64,000 nucleotides of DNA, taken from Providencia rettgeri. Its GTDB lineage: Bacteria > Pseudomonadota > Gammaproteobacteria > Enterobacterales > Enterobacteriaceae. Below the pieces are notes generated by a model. It was not told where the DNA came from. It saw only the letters and a list, made by a program, of their open reading frames with translations, and searched no databases. The stretch lies in contig NZ_CP053896.1 of assembly GCF_013255915.1 (NCBI RefSeq), positions 4,216,001-4,280,000 on the forward strand, written 5' to 3'. The position numbers and the translations under genes were made by a program. Positions 1 to 7,490 of this stretch are shown one piece after another. Position 1 is the stretch's first letter, and each line of letters begins with the position of its first letter.

Positions 1-2
1 AT

Positions 3-104
3 TATACCGTGGCATGCATGATTGCCTTAATTAACATCTTGCTTTCACTCGGGTTATTTTTCCTATACAGAATGGCGACCACTCGCCTTGGGGTAAGGAA
101 TTAA
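3..104 (+). CDS. phnU: ABC transporter permease, 3' end only (PhnU-like)
   Basis: Only the last 33 codons are inside the window. They encode one hydrophobic helix followed by a short basic tail (RMATTRLGVRN) and stop 2 nt before the next permease gene. The hydrophobic C-terminus and tight coupling to a PhnV-like permease indicate the partner inner-membrane subunit of a 2-aminoethylphosphonate importer. The name rests on the neighbour and on the Salmonella phnSTUV order, because too little of the protein is present for an independent call. Confidence 0.55.
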   Translation, partial: YTVACMIALINILLSLGLFFLYRMATTRLGVRN

Positions 105-106
105 TT

Positions 107-904
107 ATGTTGATTTGGTCTAAAAAAGGACGAGCCACTGCCACTATCATTGCCATCAGCTTATTTGGTTTATTGTTTTTACTGCCTTTAGTAATGATTT
201 TAATGTCGAGTTTCAGCCGCCAATGGAATGGCATTTTACCTTCAGGCTTTACTTTTGAACATTTTGTGAATGCGTTTAGTGGGCCAGCTTGGGATGCCAT
301 TTTATCCAGCCTAGTGGTTGGTTTTAGTGCCAGTCTATTTGCGCTGTCTTGTGGGCTTTGGGCTGCGTTAGCACTAAGAAGACACAGTGGGAAAATACAA
401 AAGTGGCTGAGTATTGCATTTTATCTCCCCAGCGCTATTCCTTCTGTGTCTATTGGGCTTGGGATCCTTGTAGCATTCAGCCAAGGCTATTTACAGATGA
501 ACGGCACTTTTTGGATTGTATTTAGTGCTCATTTTGTGTTGATTTCTGCTTTTACGTTTAGCAATGTTTCCACTGGGTTAACCCGTATTTCTCCCGATAT
601 TGAAAATGTAGCTTTTAGCTTAGGCGCTTCTCCTTGGTATCGTTTATGCCATGTCACCCTACCACTATTGATGCCATGGATGATTTCAGCATTAGCATTA
701 AGCCTATCACTGTCCTTAGGGGAACTTGGCGCCACGATGATGTTATATCCCCCGGGCTGGGCGACATTACCTGTTTCCATTTTCAGTTTAACCGATAGAG
801 GCAATATTGCTGATGGTTCGGCACTAACGATTGTATTAGTTTCGATTACATTATTACTAATGATGAAATTAGAGAAAGTAGCAAAAAGGCTTGGGCAAAA
901 ATAA
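107..904 (+). CDS. phnV: 2-aminoethylphosphonate ABC transporter permease PhnV
   Basis: This 265-residue inner-membrane protein has about six hydrophobic segments and a cytoplasmic EAA-type loop at about residues 166-190 (SLGASPWYRL), the contact site for the ATPase subunit. The N-terminus (MLIWSKKGRA) and the C-terminal KLEKVAKRLGQK resemble Salmonella PhnV closely, as recalled. It would form half of the channel importing 2-aminoethylphosphonate as a phosphorus source. The ATG lies 2 nt after the upstream permease stop, so the two are co-transcribed and translationally coupled. The binding protein and ATPase must lie upstream of the window. A related polyamine or thiamine-type permease is the alternative but fits less well. 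Confidence 0.8.
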   Translation: MLIWSKKGRATATIIAISLFGLLFLLPLVMILMSSFSRQWNGILPSGFTFEHFVNAFSGPAWDAILSSLVVGFSASLFALSCGLWAALALRRHSGKIQKWLSIAFYLPSAIPSVSIGLGILVAFSQGYLQMNGTFWIVFSAHFVLISAFTFSNVSTGLTRISPDIENVAFSLGASPWYRLCHVTLPLLMPWMISALALSLSLSLGELGATMMLYPPGWATLPVSIFSLTDRGNIADGSALTIVLVSITLLLMMKLEKVAKRLGQK

Positions 905-913
905 AAGTTATCA

Positions 914-956
914 CGCTAAATAGCCAAGTAACCTCTACCTACTGGGCTATTTAGCG
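914..956 (+). terminator. Inverted repeat between phnV and the lipoprotein gene
   Basis: A perfect 12-bp stem (CGCTAAATAGCC with its complement) encloses a 19-nt loop between two convergent genes. There is no long T run, so it may act as a weak bidirectional terminator or as an mRNA 3'-end stabiliser. Confidence 0.5.
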
Positions 957-965
957 GCCTGTATA

Positions 966-1322
966 CTATTCCCACATATACTTATCTTTTTTTGTCCAGC
1001 CTTTGGATACCATACATTCCAAGTAATAATTATTACGGGTATCTTCATTGACATCAATCACATAGCTTTCCATAACTGGTGTTTGTTCTTTATAAGTTTT
1101 GTCTTTGCCACAATCATCATCTTTTTTGCATTTTTTTTCGACATAAGACATAACAGAGCGCTGCGCAACTTCATTTTTGATTGGGTACAAATGAAGGGCT
1201 TCAGGTTTACAAACTGCATTCGCCTCAGCTTGAGTGAATTTTGAGCCACCGGAAACAGGTACCCAAACAGATGAACAGCCAGAAAGAAGGAATGCCAATA
1301 GAATAAAAAGTCGTGATTTCAT
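966..1322 (-). CDS. Small cysteine-rich lipoprotein, function unknown
   Basis: Read from the ATG at 1322 the product is 118 residues: a short basic start (MKSR), a hydrophobic core and the lipobox LLSGC, followed by SS, which predicts an outer-membrane-directed lipoprotein. The mature part has several further cysteines (VCKP, KKCKKDDDC, LECMV), so disulfides are likely in the periplasm. An in-frame ATG three codons upstream (1331) is the alternative start; neither has a convincing ribosome-binding site. I do not recognise the family. The gene stands alone between the phosphonate operon and pyrBI. Confidence 0.65.
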   Translation of the reverse strand: MKSRLFILLAFLLSGCSSVWVPVSGGSKFTQAEANAVCKPEALHLYPIKNEVAQRSVMSYVEKKCKKDDDCGKDKTYKEQTPVMESYVIDVNEDTRNNYYLECMVSKGWTKKDKYMWE

Positions 1323-1535
1323 AATGATCATATTTAATTAAAAAGAAAAAATATCTTACTCGTACATAAAATGTGTGTAAATAAATGTACTGTATATTCA
1401 ATCATGTGATTTAATTTTGGTTTAAAAAACACCAATGCTCAGCACATTCCCTATTGAGAGATACTATTTCTCCCATTTTTCAGTTAGTTCAAATATTCAC
1501 CAAAACGCAAAAATAAAAAAAATGTATTTTTCTTT

Positions 1536-1551
1536 ATGCAAACGCTTGCGT
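1536..1551 (+). promoter_or_regulatory. Candidate PurR operator over the pyrBI -35 element
   Basis: The 16-mer ATGCAAACGCTTGCGT fits the PurR operator consensus (ANGCAAACGNTTNCNT) at every fixed position. Its last six bases are the -35 hexamer of the pyrBI promoter, so a bound repressor would block RNA polymerase. The match is read directly; PurR control is inferred. Confidence 0.6.
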
Positions 1552-1573
1552 CATGGAATGAGATGCGTATAAT
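1546..1573 (+). promoter_or_regulatory. pyrBI promoter
   Basis: TTGCGT (1546-1551) and a perfect TATAAT (1568-1573) are separated by 16 bp. Transcription would start near 1580, about 20 nt before the leader peptide gene. Confidence 0.75.
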
Positions 1574-1598
1574 GCGCCACAATTTGCCGGGAGAAACC

Positions 1599-1709
1599 AT
1601 GAACGCTGCTGCTCTATTTTTTACAGAGAACACCTCCACTGCACTGCCTTCTGGCGGTCTGGACAGCCTGTTTTTCCCCTTCTTATTTACAGAAAAGCCC
1701 CTCAATTGA
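1599..1709 (+). CDS. pyrL: pyrBI operon leader peptide (PyrL-type)
   Basis: This 36-codon gene (MNAAALFFTEN... ending ...FTEKPLN) has a pyrimidine-rich run of codons for FFPFLF just before a strong terminator, and its stop codon lies inside the terminator stem. That is the arrangement of pyrimidine attenuation: when UTP is low, polymerase pauses at the U-rich tract, the ribosome catches up and prevents hairpin formation, and pyrBI is read. The peptide sequence is unlike E. coli PyrL, but position, overlap and U-rich codons match. GGGAGAAACC precedes the ATG as a Shine-Dalgarno region. Confidence 0.8.
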   Translation: MNAAALFFTENTSTALPSGGLDSLFFPFLFTEKPLN

Positions 1710-1722
1710 GGGGCTTTTTTTT
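1693..1722 (+). terminator. pyrBI attenuator
   Basis: A perfect palindromic stem (AAAAGCCCCTCAA and its complement) runs directly into eight Ts. It overlaps the last codons of pyrL and lies 44 nt before pyrB, as expected of the pyrBI attenuator. Confidence 0.9.
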
Positions 1723-1765
1723 GGCCTATAGACCTAACATGTCTTGCTGACACAGGAGAACAACA

Positions 1766-2701
1766 ATGCCGAACCCTTTATACCACCGCGATATCATCTC
1801 GATTAATGATTTAGATCGTTCAGACCTTGAACTCGTACTTAATGTCGCTGCTTCATTAAAAAAACAGCCGCAACCTGAGTTTCTAAAACATAAAGTCATC
1901 GCAAGTTGTTTTTTTGAGGCCTCTACACGCACACGCTTGTCATTTGAAACAGCTATTCATCGTTTAGGCGCTTCCGTTGTTGGTTTCTCTGATAGCACCA
2001 ACACATCTCTTGGTAAAAAAGGGGAAACATTAGCCGATACCATTTCTGTTATCAGCCAATATGTCGATGCTATTGTCATGCGCCATCCGCAAGAAGGTGC
2101 CGCTCGCCTCGCTAGCCAGTTTGCAGGCCACATTCCTGTCATTAATGCAGGCGATGGTTCAAACCAACATCCCACACAAACATTACTCGACTTGTTTACT
2201 ATCCAAGAAACGCAAGGCCGTTTAGAGAACCTGCAAATTGCCATGGTCGGTGACCTAAAATATGGCAGAACCGTGCATTCCTTAACCCAAGCACTGTCTA
2301 AATTTGAAGGCAATCACTTCTACTTTATTGCCCCTGAAGCGCTTTCAATGCCAAACCATATTCTGCACATTTTAGAAGAAAAAGGCGCAACCTACAGCCT
2401 GCATAATAATATTGATGAAGTGATGCCAGAACTCGACATTCTATATATGACCCGTGTACAAAAAGAGCGCCTCGACCCCTCTGAATACGCGAATGTGAAA
2501 GCACAATTTATTTTAAGTGCGGCTGATCTGCATTGTGCAAAACCGAATTTAAAAGTCTTACACCCACTACCACGGGTTGATGAAATCGCAGTTGATGTGG
2601 ATAACACACCTTATGCTTACTATTTCCAACAAGCAGGAAATGGGATTTATGCAAGGCAGGCATTGTTATCTCTAGTTTTAAATAAAGAATTGGCTATCTG
2701 A
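1766..2701 (+). CDS. pyrB: Aspartate carbamoyltransferase catalytic subunit
   Basis: PyrB condenses carbamoyl phosphate with L-aspartate, the committed step of pyrimidine synthesis. The 311-residue length is the family norm. The carbamoyl-phosphate loop STRTR is at residues 53-57; HPTQ, the DLKYGRT segment and the late HPLPRVDEI loop that positions aspartate are all present. An AGGAG ribosome site precedes the ATG. It is followed after 13 nt by pyrI, giving the usual catalytic-regulatory dodecamer, and is controlled by the upstream attenuator and probably PurR. Cytosolic. Confidence 0.97.
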   Translation: MPNPLYHRDIISINDLDRSDLELVLNVAASLKKQPQPEFLKHKVIASCFFEASTRTRLSFETAIHRLGASVVGFSDSTNTSLGKKGETLADTISVISQYVDAIVMRHPQEGAARLASQFAGHIPVINAGDGSNQHPTQTLLDLFTIQETQGRLENLQIAMVGDLKYGRTVHSLTQALSKFEGNHFYFIAPEALSMPNHILHILEEKGATYSLHNNIDEVMPELDILYMTRVQKERLDPSEYANVKAQFILSAADLHCAKPNLKVLHPLPRVDEIAVDVDNTPYAYYFQQAGNGIYARQALLSLVLNKELAI

Positions 2702-2714
2702 GGAGGAAATTACC

Positions 2715-3179
2715 ATGACACACGACCATAAATTACAAGTTGAAGCAATCAGCCACGGTACCGTTATTGACCATATTCCTGCTCAAATTGGTTTCAAATT
2801 ACTAAAATTGTTTAAGCTAACAAAAACAGACGAACGCATCACGATTGGCTTAAATTTGCCATCAAGCAATCTAGGTAAAAAAGACATTATCAAAATCGAA
2901 AATACCTTTTTAACCCCAGAGCAAGCTAACCAATTAGCTATGTATGCCCCTGAAGCCACCGTTAACCGTATTGAAGATTACCAAGTGGTAGAAAAGCTTG
3001 AACTCACACTGCCTCAGTATATCGACAATGTGTTAATTTGCCCAAACAGCAACTGTATTAGCCATAATGAACCTGTATCAAGCAGTTTCCGTGTGAAAAA
3101 AATCGGCAAAGAAGTCGCACTGACGTGTAAATTCTGCGAAAAAGAGTTCGATAGAGACGCTGTGATCAATAACCAATAG
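2715..3179 (+). CDS. pyrI: Aspartate carbamoyltransferase regulatory subunit
   Basis: PyrI is the allosteric subunit that binds CTP/UTP (inhibition) and ATP (activation) and docks onto PyrB trimers through a zinc domain. The 154-residue protein keeps the four zinc ligands at C109, C114, C138 and C141, the same numbering as E. coli. An AGGAGG ribosome site precedes the ATG. It is the last gene of the pyrBI transcript; ridA follows after 162 nt with its own promoter. Confidence 0.97.
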   Translation: MTHDHKLQVEAISHGTVIDHIPAQIGFKLLKLFKLTKTDERITIGLNLPSSNLGKKDIIKIENTFLTPEQANQLAMYAPEATVNRIEDYQVVEKLELTLPQYIDNVLICPNSNCISHNEPVSSSFRVKKIGKEVALTCKFCEKEFDRDAVINNQ

Positions 3180-3203
3180 GTTGTTTTTGCGTAGACTGCG
3201 GTG

Positions 3204-3231
3204 TTGTGTAGGTGCAATCCATGTTTATAAT
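3204..3231 (+). promoter_or_regulatory. Candidate ridA promoter
   Basis: TTGTGT (3204-3209) and a perfect TATAAT (3226-3231) are 16 bp apart, about 110 nt upstream of ridA. It would make ridA independent of pyrBI attenuation. Confidence 0.55.
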
Positions 3232-3341
3232 GGCGCCTAACACCCCATAAAGTTATACTCAAAGTCACACTAAGCCACAAACACCGCTGTGGCTTACCAT
3301 ATGACGAGTATTTTTTCTTTACGTGATGAAACGGAGTAGTT

Positions 3342-3728
3342 ATGTCATACGAAATCAATACAGAAAACGCACCAGCAGCGATCGGTCCTTACGTTCAAGG
3401 CGTAGATTTGGGTAGTATGGTTATCACATCAGGGCAAATCCCTGTTAACCCTAAAACGGGTGAAGTGCCTGAAGATATCGCAGCACAAACTCGCCAATCA
3501 CTGGCTAACGTAAAAGCAATTTTAGAAAAAGCTGGCTTAAGTGCGGCTAATATCGTGAAAACAACGGTATTTGTAAAAGATTTAAATGACTTTGCGACAG
3601 TGAATGCAACCTACGAAGAATTTTTCAAACAACATAATGCACCATTCCCAGCGCGCTCTTGCGTTGAGGTTGCTCGTCTGCCAAAAGACGTGAAAATTGA
3701 AATCGAAGCAATCGCAGTACGTAAATAA
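3342..3728 (+). CDS. ridA: 2-iminobutanoate/2-iminopropanoate deaminase RidA
   Basis: RidA hydrolyses reactive enamine/imine intermediates released by PLP enzymes such as threonine dehydratase. The 128-residue protein has the YjgF/YER057c signature near the C-terminus (PARSCVEVARLP) with the catalytic Arg at position 105 and the conserved Glu at 120. It forms cytosolic homotrimers. GGAG precedes the ATG. Its place directly after pyrBI matches E. coli. Confidence 0.96.
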   Translation: MSYEINTENAPAAIGPYVQGVDLGSMVITSGQIPVNPKTGEVPEDIAAQTRQSLANVKAILEKAGLSAANIVKTTVFVKDLNDFATVNATYEEFFKQHNAPFPARSCVEVARLPKDVKIEIEAIAVRK

Positions 3729-3745
3729 CGATTAATTCGAGCCAA

Positions 3746-3770
3746 ACACCCCATGCTTTGGGTGGGGTGT
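3746..3770 (+). terminator. Terminator after ridA
   Basis: An 8-bp stem (ACACCCCA with TGGGGTGT) lies 18 nt after the ridA stop. The following CTTTCATT is only a weak U tract. Confidence 0.6.
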
Positions 3771-3949
3771 CTTTCATTACCGTCTACCCCCGATACAGAA
3801 TAAACTCCCCGCCACAATGGTCATTTTCATGGTTTACAAATAAAGAAAATCATATCTCTTTTTTTATTTAGCTCACTGAAATGAATACTGGCAACTGAAA
3901 AGATTTATTTCCTCTGCGCTTTTGATCTTCATACAAATTATTTTTTTCT

Positions 3950-3963
3950 TTGTTTTAAATCAA
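3950..3963 (+). promoter_or_regulatory. Candidate FNR box for nrdDG
   Basis: TTGTTTTAAATCAA matches TTGAT-N4-ATCAA at nine of ten fixed positions. Its centre (3956.5) is 41.5 bp upstream of a start site at about 3998 implied by a -10-like CAAAAT at 3986-3991, the geometry of a class II FNR-activated promoter. nrdDG is FNR-activated in E. coli; the site here is inferred from sequence. Confidence 0.55.
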
Positions 3964-3989
3964 ATGTTGGCGATCTAAATAAAAGCAAA

Positions 3990-4038
3990 ATCCCACATAT
4001 TGTGCTTTAATTACACCAACCAACACAACATATAGTAT
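3990..4038 (+). promoter_or_regulatory. Candidate pair of NrdR boxes
   Basis: The sequence at 4023-4038 (ACACAACATATAGTAT) matches the NrdR consensus ACACWATATATWGTGT at 14 of 16 positions. A weaker partner (3990-4005) matches at 11 of 16. Their starts are 33 bp apart, about three helical turns, as usual for NrdR pairs. They cover the inferred start site, so NrdR-dATP would repress. Confidence 0.5.
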
Positions 4039-4110
4039 TTATTCACATTTTATCCACAGATTAGTCCCCGTAGTAAACATGGCGAATAGCTGAGGTCGTA
4101 TTGTGGATAA
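4039..4110 (+). promoter_or_regulatory. Cluster of three consensus DnaA boxes in the nrdD leader
   Basis: TTATTCACA (4039-4047) and TTATCCACA (4050-4058) are tandem and 11 bp apart; TGTGGATAA (4102-4110) is the inverted TTATCCACA just before the nrdD start. All three fit TTATNCACA exactly. They directly follow the second NrdR box. Confidence 0.6.
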
Positions 4111-4129
4111 CTTAACAAGGAGAATGCCC

Positions 4130-6268
4130 GTGGTAACGGTTGTTATAAAAAGAGATGGTTGTCAGGTCGGTTTTGACCTTCCACGAATTCAGGAAGCCGT
4201 TAAACGTGCAGCGGCTGCTGTGAATGTTAAGGATGACGATTATTGTCTTCAGGTTGCTTCTGTTGTTACAGAGCAACTTTGCAGCCGTGACCGAGTGGAT
4301 ATCGCTGACATTCAAGATGCTGTCGAAAACCAATTGATGGCAGGGCCTTATAAAGACTTAGCCCGTGCTTATATTGAATATCGCCACGACAGAGACAGCG
4401 AACGTGAAAAACGCAGCCAATTGACACATGACATTCGTGGGCTAATCGAACAAAGTAATGTCTCTTTACTCAATGAAAATGCCAATAAAGACAGTAAAGT
4501 GATCCCGACACAACGCGATTTACTCGCTGGTATTGTCGCTAAACACTATGCAAAACAACATATTTTGCCGAGAGATGTCGTTATCGCACACGAACGTGGT
4601 GAAATTCACTATCATGATCTCGACTATGCGCCGTTCTTCCCGATGTTTAACTGTATGTTAATTGACCTTGAAGGCATGTTAACTAACGGGTTTAAAATGG
4701 GAAATGCAGAAATAGAGCCACCAAAGTCTATTTCAACCGCAACAGCTGTTACAGCACAAATTATTGCACAGGTTGCGAGCCATATTTATGGGGGCACAAC
4801 CATTAACCGTATTGACGAAATTTTAGCGCCATATGTCGCTATCAGCTACGAAAAGCACCTAAAAGTCGCCAAAGAATGGGGAATAGCAGACGCAGAAGGT
4901 TATGCACACAGCCGCACCGATAAAGAGTGTTACGACGCCTTTCAATCTTTAGAGTATGAAGTTAATACGCTTCACACCGCAAATGGCCAAACCCCGTTTG
5001 TCACTTTTGGCTTTGGCCTTGGAACCTCTAAAGAAGCACGATTAATTCAACAGTCTATTCTGAAAAACCGCATTGCGGGCCTTGGTAAAAACCGTAAAAC
5101 GGCCGTTTTCCCTAAGCTCGTATTTGCAATTAAAGATGGCCTAAACCATAAGCTAGGTGACCCTAATTATGATATCAAACAACTCGCTTTAGAGTGTGCC
5201 AGTAAGCGTATGTATCCTGACATTCTTAATTACGACCGCGTCGTTGATGTTACTGGGTCATTTAAAACGCCAATGGGCTGCCGCAGTTTCCTTGGTACCT
5301 ATGAAGAAAATGGGCGACAAATTCATGATGGGCGCAACAATTTAGGGGTTATCAGCCTCAATTTGCCTCGTATTGCTATCGAAGCTCAAGGCAATGAAGA
5401 TGCATTTTGGGCATTACTGGATGATCGCTTAGCTATTGCCAAAAAAGCCTTAATGACTCGCATTGCCCGTTTAGAAACCGTAAAAGCTCGCGTTGCGCCA
5501 ATTTTATATATGGAAGGCGCTTGTGGAGTTCGCTTAAAAGCGGATGATAACGTCGCTGAGATCTTCAAAAATGGTCGTGCATCTATTTCTTTAGGTTACA
5601 TTGGGTTGCATGAAACCATCAATGCACTTTTTGGCACACAGACTCATGTCTATGATAATGAAAAATTGCGTGAAAAAGCCGTCGAAATTGTCAGCCACTT
5701 ACGCCAAGCCACTGATGTGTGGAAAGCCCAAACAGGCTATGGTTTCAGTTTATACAGCACACCAAGTGAAAACTTGTGTGACCGTTTTTGCCGTATCGAC
5801 ACCGCTGAATTTGGTGTGATACAAGGTGTTACCGACAAAGGCTACTACACAAACAGCTTCCACTTAGATGTTGAAAAACAGGTGAATCCTTACGATAAAA
5901 TTGATTTTGAAGCGCCTTACCCTGCGCTCGCGAATGGCGGTTTTATCTGTTATGGCGAATACCCAAACTTACAACATAATGTTAGAGCCTTAGAAGACGT
6001 GTGGGACTACAGCTATCAACATGTGCCTTATTATGGGACTAACACCCCCATTGATGAGTGTTATGAATGCGGTTTCTCCGGTGAATTTTCCTGCACCAGC
6101 AAAGGTTTTACCTGCCCGGCTTGTGGTAATCATGACACTAACCGAGTTTCAGTTATCCGCCGTGTCTGTGGCTATTTAGGCAGCCCAGATGCAAGGCCAT
6201 TTAATGCAGGAAAACAAGAGGAAGTCAAACGTCGTATTAAACATTTAGGTAACGGCCAAATAGGTTAA
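4130..6268 (+). CDS. nrdD: Anaerobic ribonucleoside-triphosphate reductase, large subunit
   Basis: NrdD reduces NTPs to dNTPs in anoxic cells using a glycyl radical and formate. I chose the GTG at 4130 because AAGGAG (4117-4122) is 7 nt upstream and the resulting 712 residues equal the E. coli length, with KRDGC in register; an earlier GTG (4103) and an ATG (4124) are badly placed for that ribosome site. The product has an N-terminal ATP-cone, a central barrel, a zinc site with two Cys pairs (CYECG and CPACG) and the C-terminal glycyl-radical loop RVCGYLGSPDARPFN. It is followed by its activase nrdG. Control by FNR, NrdR and possibly DnaA is suggested by the leader. Confidence 0.97.
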   Translation: MVTVVIKRDGCQVGFDLPRIQEAVKRAAAAVNVKDDDYCLQVASVVTEQLCSRDRVDIADIQDAVENQLMAGPYKDLARAYIEYRHDRDSEREKRSQLTHDIRGLIEQSNVSLLNENANKDSKVIPTQRDLLAGIVAKHYAKQHILPRDVVIAHERGEIHYHDLDYAPFFPMFNCMLIDLEGMLTNGFKMGNAEIEPPKSISTATAVTAQIIAQVASHIYGGTTINRIDEILAPYVAISYEKHLKVAKEWGIADAEGYAHSRTDKECYDAFQSLEYEVNTLHTANGQTPFVTFGFGLGTSKEARLIQQSILKNRIAGLGKNRKTAVFPKLVFAIKDGLNHKLGDPNYDIKQLALECASKRMYPDILNYDRVVDVTGSFKTPMGCRSFLGTYEENGRQIHDGRNNLGVISLNLPRIAIEAQGNEDAFWALLDDRLAIAKKALMTRIARLETVKARVAPILYMEGACGVRLKADDNVAEIFKNGRASISLGYIGLHETINALFGTQTHVYDNEKLREKAVEIVSHLRQATDVWKAQTGYGFSLYSTPSENLCDRFCRIDTAEFGVIQGVTDKGYYTNSFHLDVEKQVNPYDKIDFEAPYPALANGGFICYGEYPNLQHNVRALEDVWDYSYQHVPYYGTNTPIDECYECGFSGEFSCTSKGFTCPACGNHDTNRVSVIRRVCGYLGSPDARPFNAGKQEEVKRRIKHLGNGQIG

Positions 6269-6272
6269 TGCC

Positions 6273-6737
6273 ATGAATTATCACCAATATTATCCTGTTG
6301 ATGTGGTCAATGGTCCAGGAACTCGCTGTACGCTGTTTGTCGCAGGCTGCGTTCATCAATGCCGTGGTTGCTACAACCAAAGTACATGGCGAGTGGATTC
6401 AGGCATACCATTCACCCAAGAAATGGAAGACCAGATTATCCAAGATTTGCAGGATACGCGTATTCGTCGGCAAGGGCTTTCCCTCTCTGGCGGAGATCCG
6501 CTACACCCAGCCAATTTACCTGCGGTGCTCAAGTTGGTAAAACGCGTTAAAGCCGTTTGCCCAGATAAAGACATCTGGTTATGGACAGGATACACATTGG
6601 GTGATTTTACGCTTGAACAGCAAAAAGTGGTGAGTTTTGTCAATACCGTGATTGACGGTAAATTTGAGCAGGATTTACATGACCCGCGCTTAATTTGGCG
6701 CGGTAGCTCAAATCAGGTGATCCATAGGCTTCGTTAA
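6273..6737 (+). CDS. nrdG: Anaerobic ribonucleotide reductase-activating protein
   Basis: NrdG is the radical SAM activase that installs the glycyl radical on NrdD. The cluster motif CVHQCRGC places three cysteines at 26, 30 and 33, followed by the SAM-binding SGGDPL segment. The 154-residue length is standard. It starts 4 nt after nrdD, indicating co-translation. Its stop overlaps the convergent yhbP stop by 4 bp, and no terminator is visible between them. Confidence 0.96.
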   Translation: MNYHQYYPVDVVNGPGTRCTLFVAGCVHQCRGCYNQSTWRVDSGIPFTQEMEDQIIQDLQDTRIRRQGLSLSGGDPLHPANLPAVLKLVKRVKAVCPDKDIWLWTGYTLGDFTLEQQKVVSFVNTVIDGKFEQDLHDPRLIWRGSSNQVIHRLR

Positions 6738-7183
6738 ATTTGGCATTCCCAATATAGCTTGGTGCCAAAACCTAATTTATTATCCACCATTTTGATATTC
6801 TGCAAGTGAAGCTGCCAAACAGGCAGTTTCGCTACTATTGCCACAGGGAAACGGCGGCAGTAGAAACTGCGAGCGAACTGTGCTTCCTCACTTTCTAATA
6901 TTTTAATTTCACCTGTAAATTGAATGCCTTGTATTGTATTCACGGCTTTGGTTTGCGCCGATATTGTGCCAGCCACGTGCGGGTTAGCCACCATTAGCTG
7001 CCCATGTTTTGAGCTTGAATCAGTCATTAAAATCAGGCACATCTTTTTCGCATCAAATGCATAGTAACAACTGGCAGGCCAGATATCATTGTTGTGATGA
7101 GCAAAAAGGGAAAAAACGTGTTGGCGAGCAATATAGCGTTGGATGTGTTTTAAAGTTTGTTCAGGCGTCATAGCGGTTTCCAT
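6734..7183 (-). CDS. yhbP: UPF0306 / YhbP family protein (FMN-binding split-barrel fold)
   Basis: This 149-residue protein resembles E. coli YhbP across its length: KQHV-like start, the AxxxYYAFDA segment, VAGTISAQTK, a GIQFTGEI motif and the RRFPVA motif near residue 115. The family has a pyridoxamine-phosphate-oxidase-like split barrel, which usually binds flavin; the reaction is unknown. The product is probably cytosolic. It is convergent with nrdG with a 4-bp overlap. A second in-frame ATG four codons in is a possible start. Confidence 0.8.
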   Translation of the reverse strand: METAMTPEQTLKHIQRYIARQHVFSLFAHHNNDIWPASCYYAFDAKKMCLILMTDSSSKHGQLMVANPHVAGTISAQTKAVNTIQGIQFTGEIKILESEEAQFARSFYCRRFPVAIVAKLPVWQLHLQNIKMVDNKLGFGTKLYWECQI

Positions 7184-7190
7184 ATAAACC

Positions 7191-7244
7191 CGTTCAGAAC
7201 AAGCTTTCGGGTTACCCCTAAGCTTGCTTAAACTGTTCTGAACG
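7191..7244 (-). repeat. Long hairpin just upstream of yhbP
   Basis: CGTTCAGAAC (7191-7200) pairs with GTTCTGAACG (7235-7244), and inner AAGCTT copies (7201-7206 and 7220-7225) extend the stem. It ends 8 nt before the yhbP start, so it falls in the promoter or 5' leader. A second inverted repeat, AACTAATTA/TAATTAGTT, lies at 7275-7303. No other gene is seen in the 307 bases between yhbP and the next coding region apart from the ERIC copy. Confidence 0.6.
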
Positions 7245-7351
7245 TAGGCATAAAATTCGCTATTACTATAGCCTAACTAATTAAAAAATGGTTCTAATTA
7301 GTTTTATCACTCTAATTAACTTGGGTTTTTACACTATATCCCCCAAGCCTT

Positions 7352-7474
7352 TACTCTAAATAATTCGAGTTGTAGCTAGGCGGCAAGTGAACGAGACGCT
7401 AGGAGCATACATAAGTATGTGACTAGTGCGAATGAACGCGGCCAACAACGCTACGGCTCGAAGTATGACGAGTA
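7352..7474 (+). repeat. ERIC-type intergenic repeat, single copy
   Basis: This 123-bp element has TACTC...GAGTA ends and the ERIC core (AGGAGCATACATAAGTATGT, continuing GACT), close to the sequence targeted by standard ERIC primers. Its outer arms are complementary (ATTCGAG with CTCGAAG). It sits just beyond the stop codon of the BhsA-like gene. An inverted relative of equal length is at 25246-25368. Confidence 0.8.
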
Positions 7475-7490
7475 AATATGACGAATAGAG

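Noticed and set aside
4050-4110. A replication origin suggested by DnaA boxes
   Set aside because: No oriC neighbours (mnmG, mioC, dnaA, rpmH) and no AT-rich 13-mer array; the boxes fit transcriptional control better.
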